DNA from: JBBQVS01 sp963792705
GTDB taxonomy: Bacteria > Chloroflexota > Ktedonobacteria > Ktedonobacterales > Ktedonobacteraceae
Assembly (NCBI GenBank): GCA_963792705.1
Contig: CAWBXD010000014.1
Coordinates: forward strand, 248,001 to 312,000
Length of the DNA stretch: 64,000 bases
Direction: 5' to 3'
Shown here: in pieces, positions 1 to 8,334 of the stretch
How the letters are laid out: every line of letters starts with the position of its first letter
Position numbering within the stretch: position 1 is the first letter of the stretch
Position numbers and translations under genes: made by a program
The notes under the pieces: model-generated
What the model saw: the letters and a program-made list of their open reading frames with translations, nothing else
The model's database searches: none
What the model was told of the DNA's origin: nothing

Positions 1-328
1 CGCCAATCAACGGCCTCTGTCTAGACATCATGTATTCCTTCTTTGGATCATCCGATCATAACAACAACGTTTCATACTTACTCAGTCTTTTCTTTCACTG
101 ACTGTAAAGCCCACTGCTTCAACGCAGCAGGTGAGGTTATCTGTATGTACGCACCTACTAATCACATCTTTGACCTCCATCCCTTTCTTCTACTGCTACT
201 CCGCCCTTCATAGCATCTTACGTAGTCCTGGGTCGGTCAACGTTTACTCCCCTCCTTTCTGCTTACAAGCGAGTTGTTCTAAAAATTGCGAGTACACTAG
301 GGTGTCGTTGCGGATCGAGCAATGGAGA
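1..328. other. Intergenic start of window
   Basis: No supported gene. An ORF of 69 codons at 131-340 has no recognisable features. The first structure seen is the inverted repeat at 337. Confidence 0.4.
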
Positions 329-336
329 TTATATAA

Positions 337-363
337 CTAACTTTAATCATCGAATAAAGTTAG
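337..363. promoter_or_regulatory. Inverted repeat upstream of the ROK gene
   Basis: Arms CTAACTTTA (337-345) and TAAAGTTAG (355-363) are perfect reverse complements separated by 9 bases. The right part overlaps a 24-base block (342-365) that recurs at 462-485. Probably a binding site for the ROK regulator encoded just downstream; this is inferred from position and symmetry only. Confidence 0.55.
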
Positions 364-428
364 TATAACGAAGAATTTGGTAAAAAGTCAATGGTACGCA
401 CAAAAATCCCTTTTTAGCACTGTTTTCC

Positions 429-458
429 TTGACAACATGGGAAAGCCTTAGGTATCAT
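429..458 (+). promoter_or_regulatory. Sigma-70-type promoter of the ROK gene
   Basis: TTGACA at 429-434 and TATCAT at 453-458 are separated by 18 bases. The -10 box lies directly before the second operator-like block (462-485), so a repressor bound there would cover the transcription start. Confidence 0.55.
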
Positions 459-461
459 ATA

Positions 462-485
462 TTTAATCATTAAACAAACTTAGTA
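462..485. promoter_or_regulatory. Second copy of the operator-like block
   Basis: The block starting TTTAATCAT and ending TTAGTA matches 342-365 at 20 of 24 positions and starts exactly 120 bases after it. It sits between the -10 box and the ribosome binding site of the ROK gene, the expected place for autorepression. Confidence 0.5.
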
Positions 486-501
486 GCTCCGGTGGAAATA
501 G

Positions 502-1737
502 ATGCAGAATAGAACCGTTCCAGCTGACCGCAAATTAATGCGTCATATGAATCAGAGTAGCTTGTTAAATCTTGTACGAGCACAAGCACCAATCTCACGG
601 CCTCAACTCGCACAACTTTCGGGGCTGAGTCTCGCAACGGTGATAGGGATTACCAACGAACTGATCGAGCACAACCTGGTACTAGAAAGTGGGATTGCAG
701 AGTCTACAGGAGGAAGAAAAGCGAGTTTATTGGAGATTCGTCATGATGGTGGTTTTGCTATTGGACTAAAACTGACAGAGTATGAAACAACGGGGGTTGT
801 GCTGAATTTGAACGGCGATATCGTCTACTCAGAGCAACAGAAGGTCCTTCTCAGCAATAATAGCCAGTATGCTACAGAACTTCTGGCAACGATGGTCCAG
901 GATCTGATCAAGCATAGCGAAATTGCTCAACAGAAGATTATTGGGGTTGGCTGCGGATTGTCTGGCTATGTCGATGTCGGTCGGGGACGAAGTATTGACT
1001 CGCCAATTCTTGGATGGCAGGATGTTGAAATCAGTACTCCGTTACAAGCACGCCTCAATATTCCAGTCTTTCTTGATAATGATGTCAATTGCCTCACGAT
1101 TTACGAAATGCTTTTTGGGCAGGGGCGGCCTTATAACCATTTTTTGACGGTCGCCATTGGTCGAGGAGTAGGTCTAGGTATCGTCATTCATGGTGATTTG
1201 TATCGAGGAGCCTCTGGAGGCGCAGGAGAGTTCGGACACACTCCTATTATCGCGGAAGGACGGCTCTGTGAGTGTGGCAAGCGAGGATGCCTTGAGGCAT
1301 ACGTCTGTGAGTCTGGCATTGTCCAAAACTACCTTGAACACTTGCATACCAGCACCTATCAGTTAGATCTATACCACTTAGACAGGAGAAAGCAGGCAAC
1401 AGATATGACTGCCATGGAGGTGCTAGAAAAGGCAAGGCATGGAGATGAAGCAGCTCTTGTTGCTTTTCGTCGCGCGGGAACTCTGCTTGGCATGGGTCTT
1501 GCCAACCTTGTGAACCTGTTGAACCCCGAAGGTATTCTCTTAACCAGTTATGACTCTATTCTTGGTGCTGGCGATCTTTTCTTTGGTCCGATGAAAGTTG
1601 CGATGCAGCAATATACGTTTTCACGCCTTGCCGCACACATGCAGTTTATCGTGGAGCCACTTGGGTATGAGAATTGGGCACGTGGGGCAGGCAGCTTAGC
1701 CCTCCGTCAACTTTTCTTGCTTCCCACTAAAGCATAG
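502..1737 (+). CDS. ROK family transcriptional regulator / sugar kinase
   Basis: A 411-residue ROK protein. Residues about 12-65 form a winged helix-turn-helix (ISRPQLAQLSGLSLATV), which marks it as a regulator of the NagC/XylR type rather than a plain glucokinase. The sugar-kinase half keeps the DND catalytic motif at residues 192-194 and the ROK zinc signature C256-x-C258-x4-C263 (CECGKRGCLE). Since the kinase Asp is present, phosphorylation of a sugar cannot be excluded. The start ATG is preceded by GGTGGA. The neighbouring GH4 glycosidase on the same strand suggests it controls use of an alpha-glycoside; the inducer is unknown. Two operator-like blocks precede it. Confidence 0.9.
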   Translation: MQNRTVPADRKLMRHMNQSSLLNLVRAQAPISRPQLAQLSGLSLATVIGITNELIEHNLVLESGIAESTGGRKASLLEIRHDGGFAIGLKLTEYETTGVVLNLNGDIVYSEQQKVLLSNNSQYATELLATMVQDLIKHSEIAQQKIIGVGCGLSGYVDVGRGRSIDSPILGWQDVEISTPLQARLNIPVFLDNDVNCLTIYEMLFGQGRPYNHFLTVAIGRGVGLGIVIHGDLYRGASGGAGEFGHTPIIAEGRLCECGKRGCLEAYVCESGIVQNYLEHLHTSTYQLDLYHLDRRKQATDMTAMEVLEKARHGDEAALVAFRRAGTLLGMGLANLVNLLNPEGILLTSYDSILGAGDLFFGPMKVAMQQYTFSRLAAHMQFIVEPLGYENWARGAGSLALRQLFLLPTKA

Positions 1738-1945
1738 GAGAGGCATAGGACTCAATCGTCCCTTTTGAAAGATAGTGAAGGGAATTTGCTCTGATTCGTG
1801 TCCCTATACAGTGTACGCAAGCACTTCTTTCAAAATATGGTTTCTCGTGAAACGTGTGTAATCATTGCTTCTTCGTTCATAGGTAGTACATCTGCAAGAT
1901 TTGGAAGTGGTGTAGTAACCAACAAAGAAAAGGAAAAAGAATTAC

Positions 1946-3499
1946 GTGGCTATCAAAATTGCGATGATTGGAGCAGGCTCAATTGGTTTTACGCGTACAC
2001 TCATGCGTGACATCGTGGCGGTGCCTGAATTAGCGGACACAACATTTGCTTTCACGGATATTTCCGAGCAGAATCTCGCTATGGTTGCGCAGCTTTGCCG
2101 ACGTGAAATAGTTGCAAACAAGCTTCCAGCGAAAATAGAAACTACCACAGACCGGCGTGCCGCCATCGCAGAGAGTAACTATGTGATCAACACGATCCGT
2201 CAAGGTGGATTGACAGCATTTCAGACGGACATCGACATTCCTCTAAAGTATGGAGTCGATCAGTGCGTGGGAGACACATTGTGTGCAGGCGGCCTTATGT
2301 ATGCGCAGCGGACCATTCCCGTAGTGCTTGATTTTTGTAAAGATATTCGTGAAGTAGCGAAGCCTGATGCGCTCTTTCTCAACTATTCAAATCCAATGGC
2401 GATGAATACCTGGGCCTGCAACACATATGGGGGGGTCCAGACCATTGGTCTCTGTCATGGCGTACAGGGGGCACACTGGCAAATCACTCATTGTATTGAA
2501 AGGTGGGCGAAGCGCGAAGGGCTGTTGGCACCCGATGAACAGCTGCATCGTCGAGACGTTGATGTGATCGCGGCTGGGATCAACCATCAGACGTGGTTCA
2601 TCAAAGTAGAATGGCGTGGCATCAATATGCTGCCTTCTCTGCTAGAACTATTTGAGCAGCATCCCGAATATTCGCACACAGAGAAAGTCCGCATCGACGT
2701 TCTGCGCCGCTTTGGTTACTATAGTACTGAGTCCAACGGGCATCTGAGCGAATACTTGCCGTGGTATCGCAAACGGGTCAACGAGATCGAGCAGTGGATT
2801 GACCTCTCCAGTTGGATTCATGGAGAGACGGGAGGCTATCTTCGTGTATGCACTGAAGGCCGCAACTGGTTCGAGACCGACTTCCCCAACTGGCTCACCG
2901 AGGACCCACACGAGATATCTGTGGACACACGTAGCGAAGAGCATGGCTCGTACATCATTGAGGCTTTGGAAACTGGACGTATTTACCGAGGACATTTCAA
3001 TGTGGTTAATCGCAACCATATTCCCAATTTGCCCAACGGATGTGTGGTTGAGGTCCCTGGCTACGTTGACCGCACGGGCATCAACGTACCCGTTGTTGGC
3101 AACCTGCCACTAGCGTGTAGTGCTACTTGCTCTGCAAGTATTCACGTTCAGGAGATGGGAATGGAGGCCGCGGTGCATGGCAACGTCATGTTGTTAAAAC
3201 AAGCGATGCTACATGATCCATTGGTGGGTGCTGTCTGTAATCCAGAGGAGGTGTGGCAGATGACTGATGAGTTATTGGTCGCGCAGGCACAATGGCTGCC
3301 ACAATATGGTTCCGAAATTCAGTCAGCTCGGCAACGTTTGGAAAACGCCAAGCGCAACGGTACACGGGTAAAGACAGTGCGGACCGAAGGTGCTGCACGT
3401 CTACACACGAAAACAGTTGAAGAGATGCAGAAAAACTCTGAAGAAGCTCGCGCTAACGCAGTTGCGTCTGACAAGGGGAAGATGACAAAAGTAATATAA
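1946..3499 (+). CDS. Glycoside hydrolase family 4 (alpha-galactosidase/glucosidase type)
   Basis: A 517-residue NAD- and Mn-dependent glycosidase of the MelA/AglA family, which cleaves glycosides by a redox-elimination mechanism. The N-terminus carries the dinucleotide-binding motif GAGSIGFTR. The expected metal ligands are visible: C170 in GLCHGVQ and H214 in GINHQTWF, with the NYSNPM substrate loop before them. Starts with GTG at 1946 behind an AAAGGAAAAAGA purine-rich site. It lies 208 bases after the ROK regulator and is probably its target. The exact substrate (alpha-galactoside, glucoside or glucuronide) cannot be read from sequence. Residues after about 450 form a charged tail that looks poorly conserved. 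Confidence 0.9.
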   Translation: MAIKIAMIGAGSIGFTRTLMRDIVAVPELADTTFAFTDISEQNLAMVAQLCRREIVANKLPAKIETTTDRRAAIAESNYVINTIRQGGLTAFQTDIDIPLKYGVDQCVGDTLCAGGLMYAQRTIPVVLDFCKDIREVAKPDALFLNYSNPMAMNTWACNTYGGVQTIGLCHGVQGAHWQITHCIERWAKREGLLAPDEQLHRRDVDVIAAGINHQTWFIKVEWRGINMLPSLLELFEQHPEYSHTEKVRIDVLRRFGYYSTESNGHLSEYLPWYRKRVNEIEQWIDLSSWIHGETGGYLRVCTEGRNWFETDFPNWLTEDPHEISVDTRSEEHGSYIIEALETGRIYRGHFNVVNRNHIPNLPNGCVVEVPGYVDRTGINVPVVGNLPLACSATCSASIHVQEMGMEAAVHGNVMLLKQAMLHDPLVGAVCNPEEVWQMTDELLVAQAQWLPQYGSEIQSARQRLENAKRNGTRVKTVRTEGAARLHTKTVEEMQKNSEEARANAVASDKGKMTKVI

Positions 3500-3679
3500 A
3501 ACGAGCAGCTCACTATAGGGCACCGACTATTATAAGGATAGACATATACGTGCAGGGTATTGTCAACTTGTTCATAAGAACGAAGTTTATGGTTGATTGA
3601 ATAGCGAAGAAAGAAGCTGGAAGGCAATGAGAGAGTGGGGAAAGGTGTGGTTAAGTGACCTGTTTTACCCCAGTCACCT

Positions 3680-4200
3680 CACTCCACACCTGGAATCGAC
3701 TCTGTAACGTGGTACGATACTCCTGGGCTTTCATCCGATGTCTTCGTAGCTTGAAATGCCCATAGATCGGACTGAAGGAGGAAAGAAGAACGCTCTGCAT
3801 GACCTGCTAACTTGAACCTCCGTATTTTCTTCTCTCGCAGTTGTGTGGGTTGATGCGAGTTTTCCGCTCGAATACTCTCGCCGCTTGTGCTGCCGATGTT
3901 CAACGCTGGCCAGAATTTCTCGTTTCGCTGCGCCATAACTGGCCAGTTTGTCGGTGAGATGACGCGAGGAACATATTTCAATCCTTTGAGGAGCTGGTGA
4001 AAGAATTTCTTTGCGGCTTGTTTGTGACGTCGTCTCTGCATCAGGATATCCAGCACGTTGCCCTACTGATTGACCGCTCGCCACAGCAAGTACTTCTTTC
4101 CTCTGATCGTCAAAACGAGCTCGTCTAAGTGCCATTTGCCGCCACAAGGAGGACGACGGTGCCGCAATTGGCCCTTGAGTATGAATGGACCGGAAGACGG
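3680..4200 (-). pseudogene. IS6-family transposase remnant
   Basis: Minus-strand reading gives pieces of an IS6/IS240-type DDE transposase in more than one frame: KWHLDELVLTIRGKKYLLWRAV (the first catalytic Asp region is split here: KWHLDELV), then LDILMQRRRHKQAAKKFF, then KLASYGAAKREIL and RAENSHQPTQLRE. At least two frameshifts separate these pieces, and the N-terminal third is absent. Homology stops close to 4200, next to the left terminal repeat of the IS1182-type element, so that later insertion probably removed or separated the 5' part. Confidence 0.75.
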
Positions 4201-4214
4201 TTCTGACGCAAAGT

Positions 4215-5968
4215 GATACTGTTGGCGAACCTTCCTAAAATGACATGATGAGAAAGAACTTTTCTCCATCAAGATATTGCTATTTCGTTGAGGGAGAAGA
4301 AAGCCATGTCACTGAAACCAGAACCTATTGGACCCATTCCACCAGAAACTATTCGTGTTGCCAAAGCAGCCTGTCCGAAAGGCACTACGTTTATTCACAT
4401 GCGCGATGAACTCGGTGTCCTCTTTCAAGATGAGATGTTTCTCGCTTTGTTTCCTAAAGATGGTCAACCTGCTCTCGCACCTTGGAGATTGGCACTCGTA
4501 ACGCTTATGCAATTTGCCGAAGGACTTTCCGACCGTCAAGCTGCCGATGCAGTACGCACTCATTTGGATTGGAAGTATGCGTTGGGGCTGGAGCTAGAGG
4601 ACGATGGCTTCGATTTTTCTGTTCTGTGTGAGTTTCGAGCACGACTCCTCAAAGGGAACGCGGAGTACACGCTCTTTGAGACCTTATTTGACGAATTGAA
4701 GCAACGGGGTCTGCTCAAAGCAGGAGGGCGACAACGCACCGATGCCACGCATGTGCTTGCGGCAGTACGTGTAGTCAATCGCGTTGTGAGTGTTGGTGAA
4801 ACCTTGCGTGCAGCACTTAATAGCGTGGCTGAGGTTGCACCTTCATGGTTGAGGTCCTTTGCCCCCGACGAATGGTATGAGCACTATACCCATCGCATTG
4901 AAGAGTACCGATTGCCCAAAGGGAAAGAGAAACGTCTCGCTCTCGTTGAAATGATTGGTAGAGACGGGAGTGAGCTTCTTGATGCCATTTTTACGACTTC
5001 AGAGGTGAATTGGTTACGCCATATTCCAACAGTAGAGACCCTGCGGCACGTCTGGGTGCAACAGTTTGAGCGAGTCGAGGACCAGCTCCATTTCCGCTCG
5101 GATGAGAATATTCCCCCCTCGGCAAAGCTGATCTGCTCGCCCTATGATGTAGAAGCGACCTATGGACGGAAACAAACGACATCATGGGCAGGATACACGC
5201 GTGCATTTGACCGAGAGTTGTGATGACGATGCTCCTCATTTGATAACGCATGTGGAGACAAGTCGGGCTGGCAATGGAGATGTCGATATCACGCCCATGA
5301 TCCATCACGCCTTACAAGAGAAGAACCTCTTGCCCAAAGAGCATCTCACTGATACCAATTATGCTGAGGCGAAGCAATTCATTGAGAGCAGTCAGCACTA
5401 TGGGATTGATTTAATTGCACCAACGCGAGCCGATCACAAGTGGCAAGCAAAAGAGGAGCAAGGGTTCGATGCGGGAAGTTTTCAGTTTGACTGGGAGGCA
5501 CAAAAAGCTACCTGTCCAGATGGGCGAGAAAGTTCGAGTTGGACACCTGCTGTTGATCGTCGGGACAATCAGGTGATCAAGATGAAGTTTTCAGTCAAAG
5601 AGTGCAAACTTTGCCCTCTGAAAGCTCCTTGCACAACCGCACCACGTCGCGCGATTTCCATTCGGACACAAGAGCATCATCAGGCCCTACAAGCCGTGAG
5701 AACACGCCAAAAAGAGACAGAATTCTGGAAAATCTATCAAATCAGATCTGGTATTGAAGGAACTATTTCGCAAGGAGTGCGAGCCTTTGGTCTCCGTCGA
5801 AGCAGGTACCGTGGAATGCAGAAAACGCATCTTCAGCACTTGGTCATTGCGACGGCTATCAATGTGGTACGCTTTCTCGCATGGTCACAAGGAGAACCAC
5901 GTGCTACAACGCGCCTGTCAAAATTTGCCGCTTTAATTGCATAGGTTCAAGGGTTCGCCAACAGTATC
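4215..5968 (+). mobile_element. IS1182-type insertion sequence
   Basis: Bounded by a perfect 17-base inverted repeat, GATACTGTTGGCGAACC at 4215-4231 and its reverse complement at 5952-5968. The ends enclose a single IS1182-family transposase gene broken by one frameshift. It sits against the IS6 remnant, giving a nested arrangement. No target duplication was recognised. Confidence 0.8.
4306..5944 (+). pseudogene. IS1182 family transposase, frameshifted
   Basis: The first frame runs from the ATG at 4306 (MSLKPEPIGPIPPE, behind GAGGGAGAAG) to a stop at 5223 and holds the IS1182 N-terminal domain (LPDRQAADAV-like SDRQAADAVRTHLDWK) and the start of the DDE domain (RTDATHVLAAVR). The family sequence continues in the next frame (VHLTESCDDDAPHLITHV) up to 5944. 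One extra base around 5199-5203 accounts for the switch. The rest of both halves is well preserved, including the cysteine cluster CKLCPLKAPC. It is either a recent pseudogene or a product of frameshifting; no slippery sequence is obvious. Confidence 0.85.
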
Positions 5969-6167
5969 AGAGTGCTGGTGAGCCAATTAATATTTGGGTT
6001 TATGCCAATACTTGCGGAAGTGTGAAAGGTGGAACGCTCCTATGCGATTTCTTGGTTAACCAAGAATTTAAACTCTTTTGGATAAAATCCATTGCATTTT
6101 GTTTATATTGAATTCCTCATTGCTAACACACATGAAGAGGTTTTGTTCTGATAATAAGCAAACATCT

Positions 6168-6291
6168 AAAATTCATGAAGTGTCAAACTTTATTGTCTCT
6201 AAAGGAAGAGTTAATATCTAGTGTGAGGATATGGAGGAGCAAAAGATAGAGTTTAAAGCAAGAATTTAAGGTTTGACACTTCATGAATTTT
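6168..6291. mobile_element. Small MITE-like element with 21-base terminal repeats
   Basis: The sequence AAAATTCATGAAGTGTCAAAC-type arm (core ATTCATGAAGTGTCAAAC at 6171-6188) is repeated in reverse orientation at 6271-6288, with three more matching bases outside each end. The 124-base interval has no coding potential. It lies between IS debris and the OsmC-like gene and may be a non-autonomous derivative of an unseen insertion sequence. Confidence 0.6.
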
Positions 6292-6304
6292 GAGCATAAA
6301 TCAT

Positions 6305-6322
6305 ATTCATGAAGTGTCAAAC
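6305..6322. repeat. Third copy of the 18-base arm
   Basis: ATTCATGAAGTGTCAAAC recurs perfectly at 6305-6322, in the same orientation as the copy at 6171-6188. Together with the inverted copy at 6271-6288 it can form an 18-bp hairpin with a 16-base loop. Confidence 0.75.
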
Positions 6323-6434
6323 TATATTGATTGACCACAAAATATATTTCATACTAAATCGCATCCTAATGGTAATCAACCGCCACGAGGACGCGATAGT
6401 TCAAATCGACAAATTCATAGAGGTAGATTGGCCT

Positions 6435-6938
6435 CTACTCCGTTGTCTCTTCGCTTTTTAACAACACAACTTCATCGCCAATATGTAACGTGGCATCCCA
6501 GGTCACGTCGATAGCACCCTTCACACTTTGATGTGCAGGACAGCCTTCGGGGTGAAATCTAAGTGCGCGCTCGGTAGTTTCACGGTTTTCCAAGGAGATG
6601 GTGAGGTCATAATGAACGATAATCGCCTCGATACGGATAGTTTTCCCTATCCCAACGATACGTCCATCAACGGTCGCAGTATATGCTTGTCGGTCAAAAC
6701 GAACTTTGCGCCCTGACAGGGCACTGGCAAGAGTGCCGTACATTCAGCCAGCAACGGCGGCGACGATGTGGTCGAGCGTCGAAGCTATTGCTGGTCCCTC
6801 TTTTGCTCCGTAATATTCACGCAACTTTCCTTGAACGCCATAGATAACGGGTTCTGCTACCTCACCTAAGTAGGCATTTCGATAGCCATCTTTGTAGACG
6901 AGACGTGTATGAGAAATGTACTCAAACGGTTCTGCCAT
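6435..6938 (-). CDS. OsmC-like peroxiredoxin with in-frame TGA at the catalytic Cys
   Basis: A 167-residue OsmC/Ohr-fold protein if the TGA at 6744-6746 is read through. The reading frame is the same on both sides: residues 1-64 end LDHIVAAVAG, then TGA as codon 65, then MYGTLASALSGRKV. In OsmC relatives a cysteine occupies exactly this place (AxAGCMxGTLA) and is the peroxide-reactive thiol; the second conserved Cys is present at 133 in FHPEGCPAHQS, with a spacing of 68, close to the family norm. The start ATG at 6938 has AAGGAGA upstream. Apart from the TGA the gene has no damage. Two explanations fit: selenocysteine insertion, supported by the hairpin at 6708-6724, or a single nonsense mutation, since several genes in this window are decayed. 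Confidence 0.7.
6708..6724 (-). promoter_or_regulatory. Candidate bacterial SECIS hairpin
   Basis: The minus-strand RNA GUGCCCUGUCAGGGCGC can form a seven-pair stem (one G-U) closed by the loop GUC. The loop G lies 27 nucleotides after the UGA. Known bacterial SECIS elements are stem-loops within about 40 nucleotides of the UGA with a G at the first or second loop position, which this fits. A competing hairpin, GGCACU/AGUGCC with loop CUUGCC, lies at 6720-6737. Function is inferred. Confidence 0.4.
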
Positions 6939-7146
6939 GAGAGAGTCTCCTTTCGAGAAACACAAAGAACTCTGCTATAGCATACCATATTGCGTTTCAC
7001 GCAGAAGCATCAGAAAGCATCAGAAAGTAGTATAATAAAACAAGAATTATCTTGGTAAAGTTAAATACGGTAACTCTTTCTTTGGAGCACTTGCGGCAAA
7101 TGAGACAGACTAAACATACTATTTTTCTGAATATACTTTTCCTATT

Positions 7147-8009
7147 AGAGCCTGTTTGGGAATAGAATTAGGCACTCCGACCCAGGCGGGCAACGAGCAG
7201 CCAAATCATGGCCACCTGGATGAGCGTTTCGCTGGTCTGGACCTTCCGCTCATAGTCTTTGCTCAAGCGGCGAGAACGAGAGAGCCAGCCCAACGTGCGC
7301 TCAACCACCTATCGGCGTGGTTGAATGCTGAAGCCGCGCACGCCAGGGTCGCGTTCTACCACTTCGAGTTCCCACTCGCCCTCGGCTTTGCACCGGTCAG
7401 CCAACGCCTGCCCTCGGTAAGCTCCATCCACCCAGATTTTCTTGAGCCGAGGGACCAAAGGAGCAAGCCCAGCGAGGAGGCGGCGAGCGCCGAGCGTGTC
7501 ATGTATATCCGCAGGCGTCACATAGACGGAGAGTGGCAAGCCTAGTGTGTCCACCAACAGGTGCCGTTTGCGCCCTTTGACATGCTTGTGCGTGTCGAAC
7601 CCGGAGATGCTGGCTGACTCCTCGACGGTCTTGACGCTTTGAGAGTCCATGATTGCTGCACTGGGTTCCGGGTTCTTGCCCACTCGCTCGCGTTCTGCTG
7701 TGCGAAGAGCCGTGAAGAGTCGATACCAACTTCCCTTGAGGCGCCACCGTCGAAAGTGATAAAAAACTGCTTGCCAGGGCGGAAAACTCGACGGGAGATA
7801 GCGCCAGGAACAGCCGGTCTTCAAGACGTAAAAGATGGCATTACAAATGACTCACTGCGAGTGGGTTCGTGGTCTGCCGCGTGAGGGTTCGCAGGGGAGA
7901 TACCGTTGCAGGCACTCCCACTCTTCATCCGAAAGGTCGCTTGGATAGGTGATATTCATCCTCATAGTGTATCAGATTGTGCCCTTCGCTGCTTTCCCAA
8001 ACAGGCTCT
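7147..8009 (-). mobile_element. IS5-type insertion sequence
   Basis: An 863-base element bounded by perfect 16-base inverted repeats, AGAGCCTGTTTGGGAA at 7147-7162 and its complement at 7994-8009. It carries one IS5-family transposase gene on the minus strand and is clearly more GC-rich than its neighbours, which suggests acquisition from elsewhere. It borders a truncated repeat-protein fragment at 8010. Confidence 0.8.
7190..7961 (-). pseudogene. IS5 family transposase with two stop codons
   Basis: The frame starts near 7961 with MNITYPSDLSDEEWE, the usual N-terminus of this family. It is cut by TGA after GRPRTHSQ, resumes at VICNAIFYVLKTGCSWRYLP, runs through the DDE domain (IMDSQSVKT, RHLLVDTLG, VDGAYRG), and meets TAG after FSIQPRR where the family has Trp in RRWVVERT; it then continues VVERTLGWLSRSRRLSKDYE. 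All pieces are in one frame, so only two point mutations are needed to explain the damage. It should not make an active transposase unless suppressed. Confidence 0.85.
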
Positions 8010-8252
8010 CAAGAGCTATCAGCAGGAACAGATGGAACGTGGAGCCATACCGATGTTACTCAAACGACCAACGCTCCCATCGCTGCAAACGACATCCTCG
8101 TTGGCTTTGAATGGTCCTCGGCCTTCGCCAAACAAATTGTCTATCTGGACACGGCAGAAAATCCGCATCTGCATGAACTTATGCTGGCACATGGAAGCGC
8201 ATGGAAGCATACAGATATCACCACACTTACAGGAGCAAGTGACTTGGTATAA
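8010..8252 (+). pseudogene. Fragment of a WxHxDIT-repeat (lectin-like) protein
   Basis: Immediately after the IS5 end, one frame reads TWSHTDVTQTTNAPIAAND, VGFEWSSAFAKQIVYLD and AWKHTDITTLTGASDLV before a TAA. This resembles the short repeats (W-x-H-x-D-[IV]-T...TGA...G) of beta-propeller or fucose-lectin-like proteins. Only about 80 residues remain and the 5' part is missing, so the gene was probably broken by the insertion. Confidence 0.5.
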
Positions 8253-8260
8253 ATAAACAA

Positions 8261-8334
8261 TGTAGCTACCGTTTTGCTGGTCAATCCCTGACTGAGAATT
8301 TAGTGAGGGATTAACCAGCAAGACGGTAGCTACA
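8261..8334. terminator. Long imperfect inverted repeat between convergent genes
   Basis: Arms TGTAGCTACCGTTTTGCTGG... and its near-complement ending at 8334 pair over about 32 bases with three mismatches. It overlaps the stop codon of the minus-strand membrane gene at 8330. Probably a bidirectional terminator. Confidence 0.65.

Noticed and set aside
131..340. Open frame before the ROK gene
   Set aside because: No ribosome site, no conserved features, overlaps an inverted repeat.
6720..6737. GGCACU/AGUGCC hairpin as SECIS
   Set aside because: Its loop begins only 13 nucleotides after the UGA and has no G at the first two loop positions; the hairpin at 6708-6724 fits better.
7156..7545. Plus-strand frame across the IS5-type element
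   Set aside because: It is antisense to the transposase frame, which gives clear DDE motifs; the plus-strand product has no family features.
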